Shown here: positions 38,494 to 47,668 of the stretch, piece after piece | How the letters are laid out: each line of letters begins with the position of its first letter | Position numbering within the stretch: position 1 is the stretch's first letter | From: Glaciecola punicea ACAM 611 | GTDB lineage: Bacteria; Pseudomonadota; Gammaproteobacteria; Enterobacterales; Alteromonadaceae | Direction of reading: 5' to 3' | NCBI RefSeq assembly: GCF_000252165.1 | Contig: NZ_BAET01000031.1 | Span: 1 to 64,000, forward strand | Length of the DNA: 64,000 nt | The notes under the pieces: model-generated | What the model saw: only the letters and a program-made list of their open reading frames with translations | What the model was told of the DNA's origin: nothing | The model's database searches: none | Translations under genes and position numbers: made by a program

Positions 38494-39930
38494 ATGAAAC
38501 TAGCAGCTAAATACCCATACTTTTTGGCTAACAAAGCGGTGTTTGCCAACACCGACTTAGAAGTCACCAATAAATATACGCAAGAAGTGGCTACCAGAGT
38601 TGCCCTTGCCGACGCCAGCGTTATAGACAAAGCAATTGCTGGTGCAAAAGCCGCGCAGCCTGCCCTTAACAAAATGCCAGCTTATAAACGCCAGCAAATA
38701 CTTGAACACTGCGTAATGCGCTTTAAAGAACGCTTTGACGAACTGGCCTACGCACTGTGTATTGAAGCAGGCAAGCCCATTAAGGATGCAAAAGGCGAAG
38801 TAACGCGCCTAATCGACACCTTCAAAATTGCTGCAGAAGAATCGGTTCGTATTTCTGGCGAAGTTATTGAGCTAGAAATTACCGAACGCGCTCGTGGGTA
38901 CACCGGTATGACAAAACGTGTGCCTATAGGTCCATGTTCTTTTATATCACCGTTTAACTTCCCTTTGAATTTAGCCGCGCATAAAGTAGCACCGGCCATT
39001 GCAGCAGGCTGTGCTTTTGTATTAAAACCTGCTAGCAGAACGCCTTTAGGCGCCATCATTATAGGCGAAGTATTAGCAGAAACCGATTTGCCTGAGGGTT
39101 CATTCTCAATATTACCATGCAGCCGCGACGGCGCAGACTTATTCACCACCGACGAGCGCTTCAAGCTGTTAAGCTTTACCGGTTCACCCGAAGTTGGCTG
39201 GGCACTCAAAGCAAAAGCCGGTAAAAAATCGGTAATATTAGAATTAGGCGGCAATGCAGCCTGCGTCGTTGATCGCGACACCGACCTAAAAGACGCCGTA
39301 GAGCGCATTGTATTTGGGGCGTATTATCAAAGCGGCCAAAGCTGCATAAGTGTGCAGCGCATAATTGTGCACAGCGATATATATGAGGATTTCAAAGAAG
39401 CCTACGTAGAAAAAGTCAAAAACTTAGTCCACGGCGATCCGCTCAAAGAAAACACTTTTATTGGCCCGATGATTGCCGAGTCGGAAGCTAAACGCTTAGA
39501 ACAATGGATTAACAAAGCGGTAGAAAAAGGCGCTAACTTACTGTGCGGTGGCAAACGCGATGGCGCAATGCTCACCGCCACTATACTTGAAAATGTACCC
39601 ACCGACTGCGACGTAAACAGCGAAGAAGCTTTCGGTCCAGTATCAGTTATTAGCCGCTTTTCTGATTTTGACGAAGCCTTGAAAGAAGTCGACAACAGCA
39701 AGTATGGCCTACAAGCGGGCATTTTTACGCGCGACATTTACAAAGCGCATCAAGCGTGGAATCAATTAGAAGTTGGCGGCGTAATAATAGGTGATGTACC
39801 CAGTTGGCGAGTAGACAACATGCCCTATGGCGGCGTTAAAGAGTCGGGCTTAGGCCGTGAAGGGATCCGCTATGCCATTGAAGATATGACTGAAATTCGC
39901 TTAATGGTGCTGCGCAATCCAAACCCTTAG
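38494..39930 (+). CDS. NAD(P)-dependent aldehyde dehydrogenase
   Basis: A 478-residue aldehyde dehydrogenase. Catalytic cysteine is in YYQSGQSCISVQR and the general-base glutamate in VILELGGNAA; SFTGSPEVG is the cofactor loop and EEAFGPVSVI the late conserved block. It forms a two-gene operon with the TPP enzyme (40 bases, AAAGGA before ATG). Its aldehyde may therefore come from decarboxylation by that enzyme, which is inference. It converges on msrB with 15 bases between stops. Confidence 0.9.
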   Translation: MKLAAKYPYFLANKAVFANTDLEVTNKYTQEVATRVALADASVIDKAIAGAKAAQPALNKMPAYKRQQILEHCVMRFKERFDELAYALCIEAGKPIKDAKGEVTRLIDTFKIAAEESVRISGEVIELEITERARGYTGMTKRVPIGPCSFISPFNFPLNLAAHKVAPAIAAGCAFVLKPASRTPLGAIIIGEVLAETDLPEGSFSILPCSRDGADLFTTDERFKLLSFTGSPEVGWALKAKAGKKSVILELGGNAACVVDRDTDLKDAVERIVFGAYYQSGQSCISVQRIIVHSDIYEDFKEAYVEKVKNLVHGDPLKENTFIGPMIAESEAKRLEQWINKAVEKGANLLCGGKRDGAMLTATILENVPTDCDVNSEEAFGPVSVISRFSDFDEALKEVDNSKYGLQAGIFTRDIYKAHQAWNQLEVGGVIIGDVPSWRVDNMPYGGVKESGLGREGIRYAIEDMTEIRLMVLRNPNP

Positions 39931-39945
39931 TTTTGACCCACCTCT

Positions 39946-40491
39946 CTAGCTTATAGGTGCTCCAACTCGCTCAAGATATTGACCATAACCAGCATCAGTC
40001 ATCTGTGCCTTGGGTATGAATCGCAGCGAGGCTGAGTTCATACAATAGCGCAGCCCAGTGGGCGCGGGACCATCGTTAAACACATGGCCGGAATGAGAAT
40101 CTGCAATTGCACTGCGAATTTCAATACGCAACATTCCAAACCAAGTGCGATCGTCTTTTTCAATTACGGCATCAGGGCTGATAGGCCGAATAAAGCTTGG
40201 CCATCCTGTACCTGATTTGTATTTGTCGGTAGATAAAAATAAAGGCTCGCCAGAAACGATGTCAACGTAAATACCTTCACGCTTTTCATCCCAGTATGGA
40301 TTCGAGAAAGCTCGCTCAGTGGCGTCTTTTTGAGTCACTTTATATTGGATATCGCTTAGCTGCTCTCGTAGTTCTTCATCGCTAGGCTTTTGGAAGGACT
40401 GCCAGTCAGGCGTTTTAGCCTCGGTCATGGCTGTAAGACTTATAAAGCCAATAATTAAGACTATTACTGAGTAGAATATTTGACGATTCAT
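39946..40491 (-). CDS. msrB: Peptide-methionine (R)-S-oxide reductase MsrB, exported
   Basis: Repairs the R form of methionine sulfoxide in proteins. The 181-residue product has a signal peptide (to about residue 25, TEA before KTP), so it should act in the periplasm. Catalytic cysteine is in [15 protein letters not shown], near residue 150, and GTGWPSF and [10 protein letters not shown] are conserved. Both zinc CxxC pairs of the common MsrB form are missing (SGEPLF and ADSHSGHVF lack them). I prefer the ATG at 40491 over the in-frame GTG at 40500 because AAGGTG lies eight bases upstream of it. Confidence 0.9.
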   Translation of the reverse strand: MNRQIFYSVIVLIIGFISLTAMTEAKTPDWQSFQKPSDEELREQLSDIQYKVTQKDATERAFSNPYWDEKREGIYVDIVSGEPLFLSTDKYKSGTGWPSFIRPISPDAVIEKDDRTWFGMLRIEIRSAIADSHSGHVFNDGPAPTGLRYCMNSASLRFIPKAQMTDAGYGQYLERVGAPIS

Positions 40492-40955
40492 GCTAATCAC
40501 CTTGTTTGCGGAATCCGCTGTTGTGTTTGAAGCTTCAAAAGAAATGTATGTGCGTTAAGTCTCTACTTCACAATAAAGTATGTAGTCTTTTACACATTAA
40601 AACCTACTATGGGATCAGTACAAAGACCTAAGCGTTGTGATACACAACTATGACGAGAATAAAGACCTCAGGTTCAATTTATCCCTTGATTATCCCTTGA
40701 TTATCTTTATGCATTATTTTTTGACACTTTTTATTGCCAGCAGCTTGTTATACTTGGTAGGCAAGGAAATTAGAAGTACTTAAATTAAAGGCTCTATCAT
40801 GCAAGGACTGAAAGATAAAATAGTACTAGTAGCCGAAACGTTTTAAGCACATACATACAGATGATTTTGAATTACACTTAGCTCTCAGGCATTCACTTAT
40901 GAAACTTTTACACAAGTTTTACTGTCCGAACTTATAAGCTGTTTTGGAGAAAATT
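40492..40955. other. Divergent region between msrB and msrA
   Basis: About 460 bases between two functionally linked exported reductases. It contains a short direct repeat (TTATCCCTTGAT, two copies at about 40679-40702) and the SDR-like gene start at 40799-40846. Promoters for both msr genes must be here; none is placed with confidence. Confidence 0.45.
40799..40846 (+). pseudogene. Truncated short-chain dehydrogenase start, 15 codons
   Basis: AAAGG stands seven bases before an ATG that encodes MQGLKDKIVLVAETF and then a stop. The first 11 residues match the usual first strand of short-chain dehydrogenases (LKDKxVLVTG), but the glycine-rich loop is lost. It looks like a gene with its ribosome-binding site left and its body deleted. 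A chance match cannot be excluded on 15 residues. Confidence 0.35.
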
Positions 40956-41537
40956 ATGAAATACAAACTACTGAGCATTTTACTGCTAGGTTCAATGTTC
41001 ATCGCGACGCATGCTAAAGCTGAAAAAGCAGTGTTTGCCGGCGGTTGCTTTTGGTGCATGGAGGCCGACTTTGAGAAGCTTGAAGGTGTATCAGATGTTA
41101 TCTCTGGCTTCACCGGCGGTACTTTGGAAAATCCGACCTATTCTGGGAACCATACAGGGCACTACGAAGCCGTACAAATTACATACGATCCAAGCGTGGT
41201 TAGCTATCAAGACTTGCTTGATCATTTTTGGGTGAACATTGACCCCTTTGATGCACGCGGGCAATTTTGTGATAAAGGCTTTAGTTACTTAAGTGCGGTG
41301 TTTGTAGACAATGAGCAAGAAAGAAAATTGGCTGAACAATCAAAACGAAAGGTAGTTAAGCAATTTCCTAATCAAAAAGTGGTGACGCCCATTTTATCCA
41401 CTTCAATTTTTTACCCCATAAAGGGTGCAGAGAGCTACCATCAAGATTATTACAAAAAGAGTCCTGTTAGATATAATTTATATCGTTGGAACTGTGGTCG
41501 CGATGAGCGTTTAGCAGAAATTTGGGGTGAAAAGTAG
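40956..41537 (+). CDS. msrA: Peptide-methionine (S)-S-oxide reductase MsrA, exported
   Basis: Repairs the S form of methionine sulfoxide. The 193-residue product has a signal peptide (MKYKLLSILLLG, then ATHAKA) and the catalytic motif GGCFWCMEA with C31 and C34. Conserved blocks GHYEAVQITYDP and YHQDYY are present. I chose the ATG at 40956: GGAGA precedes it and the signal peptide begins there; a TTG four codons upstream is less likely. With msrB it gives a complete exported pair for oxidised methionine in envelope proteins. Confidence 0.92.
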   Translation: MKYKLLSILLLGSMFIATHAKAEKAVFAGGCFWCMEADFEKLEGVSDVISGFTGGTLENPTYSGNHTGHYEAVQITYDPSVVSYQDLLDHFWVNIDPFDARGQFCDKGFSYLSAVFVDNEQERKLAEQSKRKVVKQFPNQKVVTPILSTSIFYPIKGAESYHQDYYKKSPVRYNLYRWNCGRDERLAEIWGEK

Positions 41538-41627
41538 CCTCGACAGCGCATTCACTAGTTATATTGGAAGGTGTTTTTAGCGCTGTACTTATGCAACGAT
41601 AAAGCAAAGGTACAAAGGAGTTAAGAG

Positions 41628-42503
41628 ATGACTACGCTAATAAGTGTCCAAATTAATGGCGAGGCAAACGTTGCAAATAACCTCGACAAAGTTGAAGCGC
41701 TGGTTAAACAAGCCTGCGAAAAAGCCGATAAAAACAATGACAGCCAACATAAGCTTGTGGTACTTCCAGAGTGTTTTTCAGTCTTTGGTATATCCGGCCT
41801 TCGAATGCTGGAACATGCTGAAACACAGGGCAGTGGTTATATTCAAACTAAGCTAAGTGAGCTAGCCAAACAATTACAATGCTATATAGTAGCAGGCACT
41901 ACCCCAATTATAGACGCCGACATTACTCGCGACCCCTATAAATACTACGCTGCGAGTTTAGCCTATAGCCCCTCAGGAAAATGTATAGCGCGCTACAACA
42001 AAATCCATTTATTCGATGTTGAAGTAGAAGATGAAACCAAGTCGTATAAAGAATCTAGATATACCCTTGCTGGTGAGCACCTATCACTGTTTAAAACACC
42101 CTTTGCTGAAGTCGCCCAGAGCATATGTTATGACTTGCGCTTTCCCGATATGTTTTCGGCCTATTGTCGCTATACACTCACCCAAAAGGCGCCCGACATT
42201 ATCGTTGTACCAAGCGCTTTTACCCATAAAACAGGCAGTGCTCACTGGCATGCTTTACTCAAAGCGCGCAGCATTGAAAATCAATGTTATATTGTGGCGC
42301 CAAACCAAGTAGGCACACATGCGGATAAACGCCAAACATTCGGGAATAGCTGTATTTATTCACCCTGGGGCGAATGCTTAGACATAATTGAACACGGGGA
42401 AGGATTTGCAATGGCCACATATAATAAGGTTGTAGTAGAGTCTGTTAGAAGGAAAATGCCAGTACAGTCTCATAAGCAAAGATCATATAAAGTTAAACGC
42501 TAG
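41628..42503 (+). CDS. Carbon-nitrogen hydrolase, Nit1-like (probable deaminated-glutathione amidase)
   Basis: Nitrilase-superfamily amidase of 291 residues with the Glu-Lys-Cys triad in VLPECF (E48), RYNKIHLFD and SICYDLRFPD. The Nit1-type features YNKIHLFDVEV and YKES favour a metabolite-repair amidase that hydrolyses deaminated glutathione, rather than omega-amidase. AAAGGAG precedes the ATG. It may be co-transcribed with msrA (90-base gap); both then belong to redox damage repair, which is inference. Confidence 0.85.
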   Translation: MTTLISVQINGEANVANNLDKVEALVKQACEKADKNNDSQHKLVVLPECFSVFGISGLRMLEHAETQGSGYIQTKLSELAKQLQCYIVAGTTPIIDADITRDPYKYYAASLAYSPSGKCIARYNKIHLFDVEVEDETKSYKESRYTLAGEHLSLFKTPFAEVAQSICYDLRFPDMFSAYCRYTLTQKAPDIIVVPSAFTHKTGSAHWHALLKARSIENQCYIVAPNQVGTHADKRQTFGNSCIYSPWGECLDIIEHGEGFAMATYNKVVVESVRRKMPVQSHKQRSYKVKR

Positions 42504-42618
42504 TTGTGAGTCATAAAGGAAGACTTACACTATTTTCAAAGAAGCTAGCTAGAACTCAAACGCAAGTTTTCTAAGCCTCGCGCCATTATTATTTTAGATA
42601 AACTACATCATAAAAAAA

Positions 42619-44043
42619 CTATGCACGTTTCTTTTTAAAACCAAAGAAACCATGCTCAACTATTTTTTCAGCGACAAGTTTAGGCACCATTTCTTCCCAG
42701 TCACCTCTGCCCGCTTTTAGACTTTTCAAAACGTCGCGTGAATAAATTTCAAATAACGCGAGATTACTTGCTTCAAGACCCGTCAAGAAATTGTTTTCTA
42801 GTAAATGACGATATAAAAAGCGCAGGTGCTCAGCTACTTTTAAGTTTGAAAAGTCACGCACCTCGTTTTCTAGGTTAATTTCTGGGTAAATAAACATGCG
42901 CGTGTCGTCTTCAAATAATTTGCCCAAGCCTTCCATAATGCCACCTGGAACACCACGATACGAATCTTCGTCAAAAATTTGTTTGAGGTTTTTCATACCT
43001 ACCACAATGCCAATTTCCATTTTAGTGTACTGACGGAAGTAGGCACGCAGCGAAAAGTAACGAGTGTAATCTGAAATCATTACATTGTAGCCTAAAGAAT
43101 TTAGCAACTGTACGCGCTGTACTAAGTCTTCTTCTGGTACGTGGTTGTCGTTACCTTTAGCATCGTTAAGTGAAATTTCGGCAATAGCAACGGTGTTTTC
43201 GTCAGTAACGCCTTGTTGTTTAAAGAAGGCTTTTTTACCCTGCTCTATCATATCTATGTTGAGGTTGGTAACGGGCCTGAACGAGCCGCGAATGGTAATC
43301 ACGTTCTTTTTGTATAACATTTCTGCCGGCACACAAATGCTGCCATCGGGTCTGAACATTATGGCACGTGTTTTCCAACTGCGGATTAAATGAAGGTTAA
43401 TTGCGCGATTATCGAGATCTTCAAAGTATGGACCGATAAATTCGATTGAATCAATTTCAATTCTGTCCGCTTCTATGCCATCGGTAAGCGAATCAATCAT
43501 CATTTTGGGGTTCTCAAAATAATAGTAGGCAGCATAAATTAAATTTACGCCCAATATACCAAGCGCATGCTGCTGTGCTTCGGCATTGTCATCGCGCATA
43601 CGCACGTGTACTTTAATATTTGAAGGCTCTGCGCCAGGATACATTTGAACACGAATACCACACCACGCATGACACTCGTTTTGACGGCCAAAGCTTTTTG
43701 CCGCTACTGTGGCAGCATAAGCAAAATAGCGTGAAGATTTTGAGCGCACATCTTTGACTCTTTCAAGCACCAAGTCGAGTTCTTGCTCCATCATAGCTTT
43801 GACACGGCTTTTGCTTACATATCGGCCATCGTTTTGCACGCCGTATATAGCGTCCGAAAACTTCATGTCATAGGCAGACATGGTTTTTGCTATGGTACCG
43901 GCAGCCGCACCCGCTAAGAAAAATTGCCGAGCGACTTCTTGCCCTGCGCCTATTTCAACAATAGTACCGTACTTTTTGTCGTCAAGATTTAAACGCAGTG
44001 CTTTTTGCGAAGTAGAACGAGAACTGATGTCTTTATGCTCCAT
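42619..44043 (-). CDS. Conserved protein of unknown function, 474 residues
   Basis: A large soluble protein I recognise as a widespread bacterial family that databases often mislabel (for example as TonB-dependent receptor or nicotinate-nucleotide adenylyltransferase), neither of which the sequence supports. It has no signal peptide or barrel. Notable blocks are KYGTIVEIGAGQEVARQFF near residue 25, AAGTIAKTMSAYD, GILGVNLIYAAYY near residue 180 and RGSFRPVTNLN near residue 270. The density of Gly, Asp and Arg suggests an enzyme. AGGAGA precedes the ATG. Next gene on the strand is epmA, almost 200 bases upstream of its end is unrelated. Confidence 0.8.
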   Translation of the reverse strand: MEHKDISSRSTSQKALRLNLDDKKYGTIVEIGAGQEVARQFFLAGAAAGTIAKTMSAYDMKFSDAIYGVQNDGRYVSKSRVKAMMEQELDLVLERVKDVRSKSSRYFAYAATVAAKSFGRQNECHAWCGIRVQMYPGAEPSNIKVHVRMRDDNAEAQQHALGILGVNLIYAAYYYFENPKMMIDSLTDGIEADRIEIDSIEFIGPYFEDLDNRAINLHLIRSWKTRAIMFRPDGSICVPAEMLYKKNVITIRGSFRPVTNLNIDMIEQGKKAFFKQQGVTDENTVAIAEISLNDAKGNDNHVPEEDLVQRVQLLNSLGYNVMISDYTRYFSLRAYFRQYTKMEIGIVVGMKNLKQIFDEDSYRGVPGGIMEGLGKLFEDDTRMFIYPEINLENEVRDFSNLKVAEHLRFLYRHLLENNFLTGLEASNLALFEIYSRDVLKSLKAGRGDWEEMVPKLVAEKIVEHGFFGFKKKRA

Positions 44044-44240
44044 AGGGTCTCCTGAAAATATCCAAGGTTTTATAAAATGTTTATCGCTTTGTCTTGTCGC
44101 GAAAGGCCGGCATTTTACCTTAATTTATCGCTGAAATGCTTATCTCATTTAGATAAATTCTATTTAAACAGCCAAACGGCATCAAAAAAGAGCCCGTGTG
44201 TCAAAAAACCAGCTTGTCTGAGGTTTTTATACGCTTAATA

Positions 44241-45251
44241 TTAGCAGTTACGCTGACTAAAACTCATCACCTCTTCTATGGTGTTTTTTTGTAACGCCAA
44301 CATTAGCAGGCGGTCAACGCCAAGCGCAACGCCCGCGCACTGCGGTAAACCACTAAAAAGCGCTGCCATAAAATGCATATCAATAGGCTTTATAGAAAGC
44401 CCCAAGACGCTTCGTTTTTGGTTATCTTGTGCAAACCGCAGATGCTGGCTTTGTGCATCGGTTAATTCGTCAAACCCATTGGCAAGCTCTATGCCTTTGT
44501 AATAAACCTCGAAGCGATTGGCCGTTCGTCCATTTTCATGTAGGGTTGCTAACGACGCTTGGCTAGCCGGAAAATCAACCACCACCGTGGGGTAGTCGAT
44601 ACCAATAAGTGATTCTATATGCGTACTAAACAAAACTTGTAATATACTGTCTTTTAGCAGTACGCTTGCGTGTGTATTTTCATCATCTGCCAAATTAGCC
44701 CGCAAACTGCCAACGTAGTCTTGTAATCCTAACTTAGCGCATATTTCAAACAATGAGGGCAAGTCTACCTCTAAGGGGTTAAAAGCTAAATGCCTCTCAA
44801 ACAATACGCTGTAGCTTGACTGGTTCACTGCCTCGACCTTTAATGTAGCCATTAATAAAGATCCCACTTCATCAATTAAGTGCTGCAGCGAAAACCCTAT
44901 TCTATACCACTCCAATATAGTAAATTCTGGGTTATGAATGCGCCCAACTTCGTCGTCGCGAAATGCTTTACACAACTGAAAAATATCGCCGCTGCCGGCA
45001 GCCAACAAACGCTTCATTGCATATTCGGGCGATGTTTGTAAGTAAAGCTTGCTTGAAGTAAATGCACCGACCTGGGTATGCAAAGTGTGCATGGCCTCAA
45101 GATAAGGGTCGGTAATAGTGTGGCTTGATAACGCGGGGGTTTCGACTTCAAGCACCTTGCGTTGGGCAAAAAATACTCTTATCTGATGCAAAAGCGCCGC
45201 ACGTTTGCGCAGCGTTTCGATGCTTGCGCTTGGCTGCCAAGACTGATTCAT
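44241..45251 (-). CDS. epmA: Elongation factor P--(R)-beta-lysine ligase EpmA (GenX/PoxA)
   Basis: A truncated class II lysyl-tRNA-synthetase paralogue of 336 residues lacking the anticodon domain. It attaches (R)-beta-lysine to EF-P. Class II motif 2 is FRDDEVGRIHNPEFTILEW and motif 3 is GVALGVDRLLMLAL; EFTILEWYR is typical of the LysRS catalytic core. It follows efp by 39 bases on the same strand, so substrate protein and modifying enzyme are co-expressed. Confidence 0.94.
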   Translation of the reverse strand: MNQSWQPSASIETLRKRAALLHQIRVFFAQRKVLEVETPALSSHTITDPYLEAMHTLHTQVGAFTSSKLYLQTSPEYAMKRLLAAGSGDIFQLCKAFRDDEVGRIHNPEFTILEWYRIGFSLQHLIDEVGSLLMATLKVEAVNQSSYSVLFERHLAFNPLEVDLPSLFEICAKLGLQDYVGSLRANLADDENTHASVLLKDSILQVLFSTHIESLIGIDYPTVVVDFPASQASLATLHENGRTANRFEVYYKGIELANGFDELTDAQSQHLRFAQDNQKRSVLGLSIKPIDMHFMAALFSGLPQCAGVALGVDRLLMLALQKNTIEEVMSFSQRNC

Positions 45252-45290
45252 TGATAGCTTACACTACATTGATAGGCATATTTAAGCAGA

Positions 45291-45860
45291 CTATTTTTGC
45301 GCACGCGAGGCATATTCTCCGCTGCGAGTGTCTACTTTAACCACTTCGCCTTTTTGCACGAATAGAGGAACACGCACAACCGCTCCCGTCGACAATGTGG
45401 CCGGTTTGCCGCCTGTACCTGCGGTGTCACCTTTTAAGCCCGGATCAGTTTCTACAATTTCTATTTCAACAAAGTTTGGTGGCGTGACCACAATTGGGCT
45501 ACCATTGAACAAAGTAAGCGTACAAACATCGTTTTCAACTAGCCACTTTACGTTATCGCCTACCGCTTTTTGGTCGGCGGCTATTTGCTCAAAGGTTTCG
45601 TTATTCATGAAATGCCAAAATTCACCATCAGTGTACAAATATGCTAAGTCGGTATCCATTACGTCGGCGGCTTCTACTGTTTCGCCCGAGCGCCATGTCT
45701 TTTCGAGTGTTTTGCCAGAAACAAGCTTACGTATTTTGGTGCGGTTGAATGCTTGGCCTTTACCCGGCTTAACATATTCGTTTTCTAAAATGTTGCATGG
45801 CTCGCCATCCATCATTATTTTTAAGCCAGCTTTAAACTCGTTTGTACTGTAATTAGCCAT
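45291..45860 (-). CDS. efp: Translation elongation factor P
   Basis: A 189-residue three-domain factor that relieves ribosome stalling at polyproline. The modified lysine is K34 in [10 protein letters not shown], at the loop tip of domain 1. The remaining domains end with [26 protein letters not shown] precedes the ATG. It is divergent from epmB across only 35 bases and followed by epmA. Confidence 0.97.
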   Translation of the reverse strand: MANYSTNEFKAGLKIMMDGEPCNILENEYVKPGKGQAFNRTKIRKLVSGKTLEKTWRSGETVEAADVMDTDLAYLYTDGEFWHFMNNETFEQIAADQKAVGDNVKWLVENDVCTLTLFNGSPIVVTPPNFVEIEIVETDPGLKGDTAGTGGKPATLSTGAVVRVPLFVQKGEVVKVDTRSGEYASRAQK

Positions 45861-45895
45861 TCAATCCTCTAATACCTTGGGTCAATAATATAAAC

Positions 45896-46999
45896 ATGCT
45901 GATAATACCTAAAAAAACACCGCCTGTAGAGACTCATTGGCAAAAAGAATTAGCAAACTCTTTCACCACGTTGGATTCATTGCTGGAATATTTGCGGATA
46001 GACCCTAGTTCACTGCCACCGGCTTTATCGAACGATGCGTTTTCGAATAACAACAATATAAACATTATTCCCACTCAAAACGATATCAGTATCATTGAGC
46101 AGCACAACAACGCGCGCCGTCTTTTCCCAATGCGGGTACCTAAGCCCTTTGCAGACCTTATGCAACAATCAAATTGGTATGATCCTTTACTTCAACAAGT
46201 TGTGCCCCAACAGGCTGAATTTGTCGATAAGCTTGGCTTTGTAGCCGACCCATTGCAAGAACAAAACGGCACCACAGCGGGCCTAATCCACAAATACAAA
46301 AGTCGTGTTTTACTGCTTGTTAGAGGCGGTTGTGCAATCAACTGTCGCTACTGTTTTAGACGTCATTTTCCCTATCAAGACAACCAGCTTGGACAAGCTC
46401 AATACCAGTCGGTATTAGAATATATAAATAATGATACCAATATAAATGAGGTCATTTTTTCCGGCGGCGACCCCCTAATGGCGAACGACAAGCAACTAGC
46501 GAAGCTTGCACAAAAAGTAGACAATATTACGCATATTAAAAGACTGCGAATTCACACCAGACTGCCTGTAGTGATTCCTTCTCGCGTGAATAATGAGCTA
46601 TTAGCATGGCTTACTAATTTACGTATAAAGCCGATTATAGTGCTACACATAAATCATAAAAACGAAATAGGTGAAGCACTAATAGAAAAAACAAAAATGC
46701 TGAAACAGGCCGGTGTAACCTTACTTAATCAGTCGGTATTGCTAAAAAATATTAATGATAGCGCTGAAGAAATTTGTGAGCTGAGCGAGGCTTTGTTTGA
46801 AGCGAATATTTTACCGTACTATTTACATATGTTTGATCCGGTAAAAGGTGCAGCGCATTTTGATGTGAGTAAACCCGATGCTCAAAAAATTATGGCTAAG
46901 GTAATAACGCGCTTACCGGGATTTTTGGTGCCCAAGCTAGTGCAAGAACTGCCAAGACAACCCGGTAAGACACCAATCGATTTAGGACTTGAGCCTTAA
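45896..46999 (+). CDS. epmB: EF-P beta-lysylation protein EpmB (lysine 2,3-aminomutase)
   Basis: Radical-SAM, PLP-dependent enzyme that makes (R)-beta-lysine for EF-P. The 367-residue protein has the cluster motif GGCAINCRYCFRRHFPY (C-x3-C-x2-C) near residue 143, the SAM segment EVIFSGGDPLM, and PLP-site HMFDPVKGAAHF near residue 310. A short Asn-rich stretch (residues 50-60) precedes the core. Divergent from efp with 35 bases between starts, so the promoters must overlap or lie inside the opposite gene. No EpmC is in the window. Confidence 0.94.
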   Translation: MLIIPKKTPPVETHWQKELANSFTTLDSLLEYLRIDPSSLPPALSNDAFSNNNNINIIPTQNDISIIEQHNNARRLFPMRVPKPFADLMQQSNWYDPLLQQVVPQQAEFVDKLGFVADPLQEQNGTTAGLIHKYKSRVLLLVRGGCAINCRYCFRRHFPYQDNQLGQAQYQSVLEYINNDTNINEVIFSGGDPLMANDKQLAKLAQKVDNITHIKRLRIHTRLPVVIPSRVNNELLAWLTNLRIKPIIVLHINHKNEIGEALIEKTKMLKQAGVTLLNQSVLLKNINDSAEEICELSEALFEANILPYYLHMFDPVKGAAHFDVSKPDAQKIMAKVITRLPGFLVPKLVQELPRQPGKTPIDLGLEP

Positions 47000-47068
47000 C
47001 GTAAATGCGTATCTAAAGACAAACATAAATGAACGACTATAAACACATTAAAACTTCGGCTTATACTG

Positions 47069-47236
47069 CTAAGCATAAGTATTTATTGAACTCCCTACGC
47101 TAGACGTATTTGACACAGGCGCCGACTGCAGCAATGCTAAAACCGCCTGCTCTTCCTGCTTTTGTTTATTGTTTGCCATTACGGCAGACCTTATTGCAAG
47201 TGCTTGAGCAACGCCAGATGTACCTTGCATATCCAT
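47069..47236 (-). CDS. YjfB-family putative motility protein
   Basis: A 55-residue protein with the family's pattern: MDMQGTSGVAQALAIRSAVM, a central AVLALLQSAP and the end GSSINTYA. Role unknown; the family is often found in flagellated bacteria. I chose the ATG at 47236 because GGAGG lies four bases before it; the longer frame to 47269 has no such site. Confidence 0.75.
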   Translation of the reverse strand: MDMQGTSGVAQALAIRSAVMANNKQKQEEQAVLALLQSAPVSNTSSVGSSINTYA

Positions 47237-47326
47237 TGCGCCTCCTTTTTTCATATTTGCTTGTAGCAAAAACTAAATACAGGCACAATTGTCCGCATTA
47301 GAAATATCGGCAACTTTGGGAGATTC

Positions 47327-47635
47327 ATGAGTAAAATAATAGAGGCGTTAAACGAAAACTTACGCGTTATTTATCGCAAATCGGTAGACGCCGACGCAGC
47401 CCTTAATACCCTGCAGGCAAAAGGCAAAGGCAAGTTTGATAGCGTTTTTGTTGATGGCTCAGGTTTTACAACACGTAATAAACGCTTTGGTCCTTACGTG
47501 GAAGAACTTGCTGGGGAAGTAGCCCAGTTAGTTGACGCTGACCCCAGCACCTTGAATAAAGAACTTCCAGCCATCGTGAAAAAAATCGAGCTTTTGCTGA
47601 CAACCTTAACGCAGTTTAAAAAGACGGTATCGTAA
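47327..47635 (+). CDS. Hypothetical protein, 102 residues
   Basis: A small soluble protein, not assigned to a named family. It is preceded by GGGAG five bases from the ATG. The sequence is largely helical and mixed in charge (FGPYVEELAGEVAQLVD; KIELLLTTLTQF), ending in a basic residue pair. I think it belongs to a lineage-restricted gammaproteobacterial family, but function cannot be inferred. It converges on the GumN gene. Confidence 0.75.
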   Translation: MSKIIEALNENLRVIYRKSVDADAALNTLQAKGKGKFDSVFVDGSGFTTRNKRFGPYVEELAGEVAQLVDADPSTLNKELPAIVKKIELLLTTLTQFKKTVS

Positions 47636-47668
47636 AATTTGTTATTGCCTAAAACACATTAGCCACTG

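Noticed and set aside
40679-40702. Two copies of TTATCCCTTGAT in tandem, considered as the edge of a repeat array
   Set aside because: Only two short copies, no spacers and no conserved repeat length; not CRISPR-like.
45328-45852. 174-codon plus-strand frame opposite efp
   Set aside because: It is the antisense shadow of efp, whose product and K34 motif are certain.
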